This document shows positions 1 to 5,086 of a stretch of DNA of 5,086 nucleotides, piece after piece; the stretch's first letter is position 1, and the number at the start of each line of letters is the position of its first letter. This DNA comes from a bacterium TMED198 (GTDB lineage: Bacteria > Fidelibacterota > Marinisomatia > SCGC-AAA003-L08 > D37C17). Below the pieces are notes generated by a model that saw nothing but the letters and a program-made list of their open reading frames with translations, was not told where the DNA came from and ran no database searches. Made by a program: the position numbers and the translations under genes. The stretch covers positions 8,559 through 13,644 of the forward strand of contig NHIV01000042.1 in assembly GCA_002170735.1 (NCBI GenBank), in the 5' to 3' direction.

Positions 1-31
1 TATCATCATCAATAACTAAAATTTTCTCCAT
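1..31 (-). CDS. Response regulator, N-terminal fragment (cut by window edge)
   Basis: Only the first ten codons are visible, reading MEKILVIDDD on the minus strand. The pattern of a hydrophobic strand (ILVI) followed by an acidic cluster (DDD) is the usual start of a CheY-like receiver domain, where the acidic residues after strand 1 bind the Mg2+ needed for phosphorylation of a later aspartate. A strong Shine-Dalgarno sequence (GGAG, five bases before the ATG) supports the start. The gene lies 32 bases downstream of dnaA on the same strand, so the two may be co-transcribed. The output domain is outside the window, so it cannot be said whether this is a DNA-binding regulator, an NtrC-type activator or a stand-alone receiver. 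The family call rests on ten residues only. Confidence 0.72.
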   Translation of the reverse strand, partial: MEKILVIDDD

Positions 32-36
32 TATTT

Positions 37-44
37 CTCCTTTT
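37..44 (-). promoter_or_regulatory. Ribosome binding site of the response-regulator gene
   Basis: On the minus strand the sequence reads AAAAGGAG, then AAATA, then ATG. The GGAG core sits five bases from the start codon. It is one of only two clear Shine-Dalgarno sequences in the window, and it fixes the start of the truncated gene. Confidence 0.75.
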
Positions 45-63
45 GATTTTTAATTTTTAAAAA

Positions 64-1401
64 TCAAATTAATTTTTTTTCTATTTTATCTAAAAACTTA
101 TTAAAATTTATATCTTTTTCTCTTTTTGAATTGATCAAATTATATGAATGAATAACGGTGGAATGATCCCTCCCTCCAATTTTTGAACCTATAACAGATA
201 AACTTAAATTAGTTAATTTTCTAGAAAAATACATTATTATTTGCCTAGATACTGCAATATCTTTTGTTCTTTTTTTACTGATAACATCTTTTTCCTTCAT
301 GCCTTGAAATTGACAGATAACGTTAATTATTTGATCTATTGTAATATTACTCATAGCATTTTCATCAAGTATATCTTTCAAAACATCTCTTGCTAATGAA
401 ATACTAATATCTTTTTTTCCAAGAGAAGCGATTGCCAGGAGCTTAACTAGTGCCCCCTCCATGGTCCTGATATCACTAGTAATATTTGCAGCTAAAAATT
501 CAGTTACTTCATAAGGAATCTCTAAATTTTCATCATCTGCTTTTTTCATTAATATAGCTATTCTTGTTTCTAGATCAGGGGATTGTATATCGACTATCAA
601 TCCTGATTGAAATCTAGATATCAGCCGATCCTTTATATCAATAAGTTCGTTTGGATGTTTATCGCAGGTTAAGACAATCTGTTTACCTTTTTGCAGCAAA
701 TCATTGAACAAATGAAAAAATTGTTCCTGCGTTTGCTCTTTTTTTTGAAAAAAATGCACATCATCAATCAATAGCATATCAATATTTCTATAGTTTTTAA
801 TAAAATCAGATGATTTGTTTCTTTGTATTGAAGTTATAAAGTCAAGCATAAACCTTTCACTGGTAATATATAATATCCTATAATTTGGATTAGTTGAAAT
901 GGCATAATTTCCAACAGCCTGAATTAAATGGGTTTTACCAAGCCCAGGAGAGCTGTAAATCAGAAGTGGATTATAAGGTGTTTTACCTGGAGATTTAGAT
1001 ACAGAAATAGCCGTTGCCTTTGCAAATTGATTGCTTTTACCTTCAATAAAATTATAAAATGTATACCTTGAATTCAGTTGTGATTTTTTTCTGAAATTTT
1101 GTGGCAATGGCTTGTCTTGGTGTTCAAACTTAGGTATTGTGCTTGTGTTCTTATTGCTAACAATTATACTATAGTTTACTATTAGCGATTTGTTATAAAA
1201 TTTATTTATTGCATCATTTAATAGATTCCTGTATTTTGACTCAATCCATTCATAGTGAAATTGATTGGGAACTTGAAGGGTAATCTCCTGCTCAGTAACA
1301 TTTGTTACCTTGATACCATCAAACCAAGTTTGAAATGCTTGCTCTGGCAATCTATCCCTAATGTAAATTAAACAATTTTTCCAATTGGATGATTCGCTCA
1401 T
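64..1401 (-). CDS. dnaA: Chromosomal replication initiator protein DnaA
   Basis: DnaA is the AAA+ ATPase that binds DnaA boxes at oriC, melts the origin and recruits the replicative helicase; it also represses its own gene in many bacteria. At 445 residues it is full length. Domain I (about 1-80) contains the typical EQAFQTWF and QVPNQFHYEWI stretches. A short variable linker (about 81-110) follows, then the AAA+ domain (about 111-330). This has Walker A ending GLGKTH (153-158), Walker B LLIDD (210-214), sensor 1 LTCD (244-247), box VII RLISRF with arginine finger R263, and sensor 2 R312 in SDIRTMEGAL. Domain IV (about 350-445) carries the DNA-binding signature GGRDHSTVIHS (409-419). One oddity is that the first Walker A glycine is Ser150, giving SSPGLGKT instead of the usual GGVGLGKT. 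The start at 1401 puts domain I at its normal length, although no Shine-Dalgarno is visible. The gene is divergent from the metabolic run on the plus strand. Confidence 0.98.
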   Translation of the reverse strand: MSESSNWKNCLIYIRDRLPEQAFQTWFDGIKVTNVTEQEITLQVPNQFHYEWIESKYRNLLNDAINKFYNKSLIVNYSIIVSNKNTSTIPKFEHQDKPLPQNFRKKSQLNSRYTFYNFIEGKSNQFAKATAISVSKSPGKTPYNPLLIYSSPGLGKTHLIQAVGNYAISTNPNYRILYITSERFMLDFITSIQRNKSSDFIKNYRNIDMLLIDDVHFFQKKEQTQEQFFHLFNDLLQKGKQIVLTCDKHPNELIDIKDRLISRFQSGLIVDIQSPDLETRIAILMKKADDENLEIPYEVTEFLAANITSDIRTMEGALVKLLAIASLGKKDISISLARDVLKDILDENAMSNITIDQIINVICQFQGMKEKDVISKKRTKDIAVSRQIIMYFSRKLTNLSLSVIGSKIGGRDHSTVIHSYNLINSKREKDINFNKFLDKIEKKLI

Positions 1402-1434
1402 AGTTTATAAACAGTTTATTAACATTTTATTAAA
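1402..1434. repeat. Three 11-bp tandem units resembling degenerate DnaA boxes
   Basis: The plus strand reads AGTTTATAAAC, AGTTTATTAAC and ATTTTATTAAA back to back. The first two differ at one position and the third differs from the second at two. Read as 9-mers they give TTATAAACA (1405-1413), TTATTAACA (1416-1424) and TTATTAAAA (1427-1435). The first two match TTATNCACA except for A in place of C at position 6. The 11-base spacing places them on nearly the same face of the helix. The array touches the dnaA start codon, where DnaA binding could block its own transcription or translation start. The repeat is seen directly; the DnaA-binding role is inferred. Confidence 0.5.
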
Positions 1435-1476
1435 AATATATCTATATATAAAATAATTGAATATTAATTTATATTG

Positions 1477-1490
1477 ATGAATCCATTCAT
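1477..1490. repeat. Inverted repeat ATGAAT-CC-ATTCAT
   Basis: Two perfect 6-base arms flank a 2-base centre. Outside a short mismatched gap, ATATT (1471-1475) pairs with AATAT (1494-1498), so an imperfect dyad extends over about 28 bases. It lies midway between the two divergent genes. It could be an operator for a dimeric regulator. The lack of a GC stem and T-tract argues against a terminator. In such AT-rich DNA a chance dyad is also possible. Confidence 0.35.
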
Positions 1491-1497
1491 ACTAATA

Positions 1498-1521
1498 TTA
1501 ATTTGATTTAATTTGATTTAA
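1498..1521. repeat. 10-bp direct tandem repeat TTAATTTGAT x2 plus TTAA
   Basis: TTAATTTGAT occurs at 1498-1507 and again at 1508-1517 without mismatch, followed by a further partial TTAA. The repeat ends five bases before the phosphodiesterase start codon and occupies the place where a Shine-Dalgarno would be. The 10-base period is about one helical turn. It may be a protein-binding site, AT-rich unwinding DNA or a simple slippage duplication; the sequence does not decide between these. Confidence 0.55.
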
Positions 1522-1526
1522 AGTAT

Positions 1527-2261
1527 ATGTCTTTATTATTGTCTAAATCATTAAATAAAAACTTTGTTATTTTAGGACATAGAGGTTCTCCTAAAGAGTA
1601 CTTAGAAAATACAATGCCATCTTTTTCGTGTGCACTGGATAAACCTAATTGGCAAGGAATAGAGCTCGATGTACAGCTTTCAAAAGATAATAAAATAATT
1701 ATTTTTCATGATGAAAACTTAAATCGCTTGGCAAATATAAACTTAAATATTTCAGATTTAGACTATGAAGCAATCAATAAAATTAGACTAACTGAAAACA
1801 ATATGATACCTCTTTTATCAGACTTACTTAAAAACTATCCACAAAATAAAATAATCAACATTGAAATTAAAAAATATAGCACTTCCAATAAAGGCATAGA
1901 AAAAAAAATAATTTATTTAATAAAAAAATATAATTTATATGATAGTTGTATAATTTCTAGCTTTTATCCGCAAATAATTAAAAAAATTAAAACCTTAGAT
2001 TCAAAAGTAACTACAGCTTTGCTTTGGACAAGAATAAATTTTTTTTCTAAATTAATATTATCACTTAATTTATGGTGGTCTAAACCTGATGGATTTCATC
2101 CAAATATTAATTTTATAGATAAAAATATTATAAAAATGGTTAAATCTAAAAAAATGTTTTGCATTGCATATACAGTTGATAGAACTGTTGATTTAGAAAA
2201 GGTTTATGAATTAAATTTAAATGGAATTGTGACAAATAATCATAATCTAAAAATTAAATGA
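1527..2261 (+). CDS. Glycerophosphodiester phosphodiesterase family protein (cytosolic, UgpQ-like)
   Basis: Members of this family hydrolyse glycerophosphodiesters such as glycerophosphocholine or glycerophosphoethanolamine to glycerol-3-phosphate and the free alcohol, recycling phospholipid head groups. The 244-residue length is normal for a bare catalytic TIM barrel. Visible motifs are GHRGSP (17-22), ENTMPSF (27-33), IELDVQLSKD (45-54), FHDENLNR (60-67), NIEIK (111-115) and the C-terminal AYTVDR...GIVTNN. Expected catalytic histidines are H18 and H61, and metal ligands E46, D48 and E113, so the active site looks intact. There is no signal peptide, which indicates the cytosol. The start gives a 16-residue lead before the barrel, has no Shine-Dalgarno and is the only plausible ATG. 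Its stop overlaps the next start in ATGA. Codon use is extremely AT-rich, more so than its neighbours. Exact substrate cannot be read from sequence. Confidence 0.92.
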   Translation: MSLLLSKSLNKNFVILGHRGSPKEYLENTMPSFSCALDKPNWQGIELDVQLSKDNKIIIFHDENLNRLANINLNISDLDYEAINKIRLTENNMIPLLSDLLKNYPQNKIINIEIKKYSTSNKGIEKKIIYLIKKYNLYDSCIISSFYPQIIKKIKTLDSKVTTALLWTRINFFSKLILSLNLWWSKPDGFHPNINFIDKNIIKMVKSKKMFCIAYTVDRTVDLEKVYELNLNGIVTNNHNLKIK

Positions 2262-3583
2262 TCGATTGGCATATTAATTCGTGGAAAAAATTTATTATAA
2301 ACCAGCAACCAGATTGGTTAAAACAAAAAAGATATAAAGATAATATTAAAATTATTTCATCATTTCCTCCACTAGTCTTTCCTGAAGAATGTGATACTCT
2401 TAAAAATCTTCTGGCAAAAGCACAGAATGGTGAAATGTTTCTATTGCAGGGTGGAGATTGCGCTGAAAGATTTAATGATTTCACCTCAGCAAAAATTAAA
2501 AATAAATTAAAAATTTTGCTACAAATGTCAGCGGTGATATCTTATGGAACAAAGAAAAAAATTATTAAGGTTGGAAGAATGGCTGGTCAATATGCAAAAC
2601 CTAGAACCTTAAAATATGAAAAAAGTGGAAGTAAACGCTTGCCTGTTTATCGAGGAGATGCTGTAAATGATACAACACTTGACTCTAAAAGTAGAAAACC
2701 TAATCCAGATAGATTAATTCAATCTTATCACTATGCTGCAGCTACATTAAATCACTTAAGAGCTTTTACTCATAGTGGCCTTGCTGAAATAAATAAAATC
2801 AATACATGGAATCTAGAAAACATCAAAAAAACAAAATCTATTAAGAATTATAATAAAATAGTAGAATCAATTAGTTCAACTCTCTCTACTTTAGATTCAA
2901 AAGCTTTTTCAAAAATGAAGTTAACTGATTTTTTTACTTCACATGAAGCCTTACTTTTAGATTATGAGCAAGCCTTAACTCGTGAAAATACTGATTCAAA
3001 GAGTTGGTACAACTGTTCTGCACATCTACTATGGATTGGAAATAGAACTAGAAATATTGATAGTGCGCATGTTGAATTTTTATCAGGAGTTAGTAATCCA
3101 ATCGCAGTTAAAATTGGACCAAATATATCAGAAGATGAGGTTTTAGATTTGTCTCTCAAATTAAATCCTACTAATGAGCCTGGTAAACTACTTTTTATTA
3201 TTAGAATGGGATATGAAAAAATTGATTTGCATTTACCAAAAATAATTAAAAAAATTATGCGTCATAGAAGAAAAATATTGTGGGTTTCTGATCCAATGCA
3301 TGGAAATACCATTGTAACAAACCAAGGTATCAAAACGAGACATTTTGAAGATATATTAAAAGAATTAACATCGTTTATCAAAATTCATAAAGAATTGAAT
3401 ACTATTCCAGGTGGTGTTCACATTGAGCTAACCAGTGATGATGTAACTGAATGCCTTGGAGGTACAACAAAAAAAATTGAACCTACCAATCTTAATGAAA
3501 AATATGAAACAGCTTGTGATCCTAGGCTTAATAATGATCAAAGCCTCGAATTGGCTTTCTTGTTAAATAAACTTTTAAAATAA
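2258..3583 (+). CDS. Class II 3-deoxy-7-phosphoheptulonate (DAHP) synthase
   Basis: This enzyme condenses phosphoenolpyruvate and erythrose-4-phosphate to DAHP, the first step of the shikimate pathway to aromatic amino acids. It belongs to the class II (plant/Mycobacterium AroG) type, unrelated in sequence to E. coli AroF/G/H. Diagnostic blocks run the whole length: PPLVF (37-41), LLQGGDCAERF (62-72), KVGRMAGQYAKPR (104-116), LPVYRGDAVN (128-137), FFTSHEALLLDYE (225-237), SAHLLWIGNRTR (254-265), HVEFLSG (271-277), DPMHGN (345-350), GGVHIELT (385-392) and CDPRLNNDQSLELAF (420-434). Predicted metal ligands C68, H348, E390 and D421 are all present. At 441 residues it is slightly shorter than the mycobacterial enzyme, mainly at the N-terminus, so Phe/Trp feedback control may differ. 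Residue 262 is Asn where the family usually has Glu (GERTR). The start overlaps the upstream stop (ATGA) and has no Shine-Dalgarno, suggesting translational coupling. Confidence 0.97.
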   Translation: MIDWHINSWKKFIINQQPDWLKQKRYKDNIKIISSFPPLVFPEECDTLKNLLAKAQNGEMFLLQGGDCAERFNDFTSAKIKNKLKILLQMSAVISYGTKKKIIKVGRMAGQYAKPRTLKYEKSGSKRLPVYRGDAVNDTTLDSKSRKPNPDRLIQSYHYAAATLNHLRAFTHSGLAEINKINTWNLENIKKTKSIKNYNKIVESISSTLSTLDSKAFSKMKLTDFFTSHEALLLDYEQALTRENTDSKSWYNCSAHLLWIGNRTRNIDSAHVEFLSGVSNPIAVKIGPNISEDEVLDLSLKLNPTNEPGKLLFIIRMGYEKIDLHLPKIIKKIMRHRRKILWVSDPMHGNTIVTNQGIKTRHFEDILKELTSFIKIHKELNTIPGGVHIELTSDDVTECLGGTTKKIEPTNLNEKYETACDPRLNNDQSLELAFLLNKLLK

Positions 3584-3588
3584 TTATT

Positions 3589-3593
3589 AGGAG
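3589..3593 (+). promoter_or_regulatory. Ribosome binding site of the aminotransferase gene
   Basis: AGGAG lies seven bases before the ATG at 3601, within the 17-base gap after the DAHP synthase stop. It is the clearest Shine-Dalgarno on the plus strand, confirms the start of the downstream gene and suggests that gene is translated more independently than its coupled upstream neighbour. Confidence 0.8.
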
Positions 3594-3600
3594 ATAAAAA

Positions 3601-4935
3601 ATGTCAAATAAAGTAATAATTAAAGGATATGGTGATAATCTGGAAATTAATGGTGTAAAAATTGGCAATTTATCTCCATTAGATCATGAAAAAATTGAGA
3701 AGGAAAAGGGGGGGCAAAATTATAAGCCTCTTGAAAATGTCGTAGTTTCACATGTTCAAGATAGTTCAACTTTAATCTGTAGAAAACCAGATAAAAATGG
3801 AATTAAAAAATTTATAGAAGAAGAACTAGTTGATGGTCTATGTTGTTACTCAGCAGTGAATCAAGGGCAATTAAATCAAGATATAGTTGATGCAGTTGTT
3901 CATCATCTTAATAAAGAAAAACTTCCAACTGTACCAAGATCAATTAGGCATAAATATATGAGCGCTTTTTTATTGGCAACAACTACTTTTACTGAAATGG
4001 ATAGAGTAGTTCCTAAAGTGGCTGGAGTAGAATCCTGGGAACTAACATTTAAAACTTGTAGACGTTGGGGATATGAGATAAAAAAAATACCAAAAAATAA
4101 ATGTATTATTGTTGGTGCTACGGGAAATTTCCATGGAAGATCAGTAGCTGCGGTTTCTATGTCTGATGATCCAGATGCTAGAGAAAATTTTGGGCCATTT
4201 GTTCCTGGAATTGAACTTGTACCCTATAATGATCTTGAGGCGCTAGAAAAACTATTTATAGAAAAAGGGGACTATATAGCAGCATATTCTGTTGAGCCTA
4301 TTCAAGGAGAAGCTGGTGTTATTGTTCCTGATGATAGTTATTGGCCAGAGGTAAGAAAACTATGTGATAAACATAATATTCTTCTTGCTTTTGATGAGGT
4401 TCAAACTGGATTTGGAAGAACGGGACAAAACTTTGCATGGCAACTATTTGGGGTAAAACCAGATATAATGGGATGTGGCAAAGCTGCTGGTGGTGGAATC
4501 TTACCAGTATCATTTGTAGCAGGTAGAGATGATGTGATTGGAGTTTTAAGCCCAGGATCAGAAGGCTCTACTTTTGGGGGCTATCCTTTAGCCTCAGTAG
4601 TAGGAACATATGCTATTAAAGTATTAGTTGATAATAATTTAGCAGAAAATGCTGCGATTAGAGGAAATCAGCTGTTGAGTCATTTCGAAGAACTAAAAAA
4701 TGAATTTCCTGATAAAATAAAAGAGGTTAGGGGGAAGGGCTTACTAACCGCATTTGAAATGTTTGATGATCCTAAATTAGATGGTCACCACGTATCCTTG
4801 TCTCTTCTTGAAAAGGGTGTATATGCAAAGGAAACTCATAAAACAACAATTAGAATTGCACCTGCCCTAACTATTGAAGCTTGGCAAATTGATAATATTG
4901 CAGAAGCAATTTATGGAGTAATAAAATCCATTTGA
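3601..4935 (+). CDS. rocD: Ornithine aminotransferase-like class III PLP enzyme
   Basis: The protein most resembles ornithine-oxo-acid transaminase, which moves the delta-amino group of ornithine to 2-oxoglutarate, giving glutamate-5-semialdehyde and glutamate and so linking arginine and proline metabolism. Length (444 residues) fits. Ornithine-type markers include NYKPL with Y41 (human Y55), YSAVNQG with Y83 (human Y85, an ornithine-selectivity residue), RRWGYEIK, GNFHGRSVAAVSMSDDP with F177 and R180, and FGPFVPGIELVPYNDL. Further markers are VEPIQGEAGV with the switch residue E237, FDEVQTG with pyridine-binding D265, the Schiff-base lysine K294 in GCGKAAGGG, GSTFGGYP with T324, and IRIAPAL with R418. 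Differences from typical enzymes are AGVES (141-145) where TGVEA is usual, QLNQ after YSAVNQG where HCHP is usual, and an insertion of about 12 residues between Y41 and Y83 relative to human. It is soluble, with no signal peptide. Family is certain; ornithine as substrate is likely but another omega-amino substrate is possible. Codon use is more GC-rich than the phosphodiesterase gene, probably from glycine-rich conserved motifs. Confidence 0.85.
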   Translation: MSNKVIIKGYGDNLEINGVKIGNLSPLDHEKIEKEKGGQNYKPLENVVVSHVQDSSTLICRKPDKNGIKKFIEEELVDGLCCYSAVNQGQLNQDIVDAVVHHLNKEKLPTVPRSIRHKYMSAFLLATTTFTEMDRVVPKVAGVESWELTFKTCRRWGYEIKKIPKNKCIIVGATGNFHGRSVAAVSMSDDPDARENFGPFVPGIELVPYNDLEALEKLFIEKGDYIAAYSVEPIQGEAGVIVPDDSYWPEVRKLCDKHNILLAFDEVQTGFGRTGQNFAWQLFGVKPDIMGCGKAAGGGILPVSFVAGRDDVIGVLSPGSEGSTFGGYPLASVVGTYAIKVLVDNNLAENAAIRGNQLLSHFEELKNEFPDKIKEVRGKGLLTAFEMFDDPKLDGHHVSLSLLEKGVYAKETHKTTIRIAPALTIEAWQIDNIAEAIYGVIKSI

Positions 4936-4969
4936 TATAAATAAAAATGATTAATAACTTTATTCGCTC

Positions 4970-5086
4970 ATGAAAATATATTTCAACATTTACATTCTAT
5001 TAATCTTTATTTGTCTTTTTAGCTGTGGAAAAACAGATATAGAGCTATCAATGGAGCGCGGTCAAATTTATTTTGAACAAGGAAAA
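4970..5086 (+). CDS. Lipoprotein, N-terminal fragment (cut by window edge), possibly TPR-containing
   Basis: Thirty-nine codons are open from an ATG to the window end. The translation starts MKIYFNIYILLIFICLFSCG, a signal peptide with one basic residue, a hydrophobic core (3-17) and a lipobox LFSC. Signal peptidase II would cut before C19, which would be lipidated and anchor the protein to a membrane. Phe at the -2 position is less usual but tolerated. After the signal, ELSMERGQIYFEQGK looks like the first helix of a tetratricopeptide-type repeat; this is a guess from about fifteen residues. The start lies 34 bases after the aminotransferase stop, on the same strand with no terminator visible between, so it may end the same transcript. 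No Shine-Dalgarno is seen. Function cannot be named. Confidence 0.7.
   Translation, partial: MKIYFNIYILLIFICLFSCGKTDIELSMERGQIYFEQGK

Larger units (their letters stand above)
1402..1526. promoter_or_regulatory. Divergent AT-rich intergenic region; candidate dnaA control region or part of oriC
   Basis: This 125-base region separates dnaA (leftward) from the phosphodiesterase gene (rightward) and must hold the promoters for both. Counting gives 15 G/C bases, about 12% GC. It contains three 11-bp tandem units next to dnaA, an inverted repeat in the middle and a 10-bp tandem repeat next to the other gene. In many bacteria oriC or DnaA autoregulatory sites lie beside dnaA, and very AT-rich DNA next to DnaA-box-like repeats is the expected architecture. 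No perfect TTATCCACA box is present, so this remains a candidate. Base composition is too skewed for -35/-10 elements to be called reliably by eye. Confidence 0.4.

Noticed and set aside
53..64. AT-only palindrome ATTTTTAAAAAT just after dnaA
   Set aside because: No GC stem, so it is not a credible terminator, and the close downstream response-regulator gene argues for read-through.
1392..1401. Ten-base match ATTCGCTCAT shared by the dnaA start and 4962-4971
   Set aside because: In dnaA it is simply the first codons read in reverse, and several chance 10-mer matches are expected in 5 kb of skewed sequence.
2254..2484. Open frame of 76 codons on the minus strand
   Set aside because: It is antisense to the well-supported start of the DAHP synthase, has no recognisable motif and no ribosome binding site.
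2962..3159. Open frame of 65 codons on the minus strand
   Set aside because: It lies opposite conserved DAHP synthase motifs, and its composition is explained by the sense-strand codons.
4319..4513. Open frame of 64 codons on the minus strand
   Set aside because: It is antisense to the catalytic core of the aminotransferase and shows no protein-like features.
3601..4935. Higher GC of the aminotransferase gene as a sign of horizontal transfer
   Set aside because: Sampled lines within the DAHP synthase vary just as much with conserved motifs; glycine- and alanine-rich catalytic motifs explain the difference.
4947..4973. Eight-codon open frame MINNFIRS whose stop overlaps the lipoprotein start in ATGA
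   Set aside because: Very short, no Shine-Dalgarno and no leader-peptide signature such as runs of one regulatory codon; expected by chance in AT-rich DNA.
5024..5032. TGTGGAAAA, a one-mismatch DnaA box on the minus strand
   Set aside because: Single isolated site inside the lipoprotein signal region, encoding the lipobox cysteine and next residues; likely chance.

Overview
The window looks like ordinary chromosome from a very AT-rich, small-genome bacterium, probably free-living and aquatic. By eye it is roughly 30% GC, and the non-coding DNA is far lower. The DnaA wording (EWIESKY in domain I, and an EGKSNQFAKA-PGKTPYNPLLIY block before the P-loop) resembles the FCB supergroup: Marinimicrobia/SAR406, Ignavibacteria/Chlorobi and Bacteroidota. 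Most starts lack a Shine-Dalgarno sequence, which fits but does not prove this. The assignment is an inference from memory of family sequences; no search was run.

Layout. The minus strand carries dnaA (64-1401), followed 32 bases downstream by the first ten codons of a response-regulator gene that runs off the left edge. A 125-base divergent intergenic region (1402-1526, about 12% GC by count) follows. It holds a three-copy 11-bp tandem repeat resembling degenerate DnaA boxes, a small inverted repeat and a two-copy 10-bp tandem repeat. The plus strand then carries a tightly packed run: a cytosolic glycerophosphodiester phosphodiesterase-family protein (1527-2261), a class II (plant/mycobacterial-type) DAHP synthase overlapping it by four bases (2258-3583), an ornithine aminotransferase-like PLP enzyme (3601-4935), and the start of a lipoprotein gene (from 4970) that runs off the right edge.

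How the genes relate. DnaA starts chromosome replication, and its divergent AT-rich upstream region is a reasonable candidate for dnaA autoregulation or for part of oriC. The plus-strand run looks like one transcription unit because gaps are -4, 17 and 34 bases. Its members serve different metabolism: phospholipid head-group salvage, the first step of the shikimate pathway, and ornithine/arginine-proline metabolism. I see no single pathway joining them, so it reads as a housekeeping operon.

I found no mobile element, CRISPR array, RNA gene or convincing new system. The points most worth checking are the intergenic repeats as DnaA sites, a Ser in place of the first P-loop glycine in DnaA, and the divergent N-terminal part of the aminotransferase.
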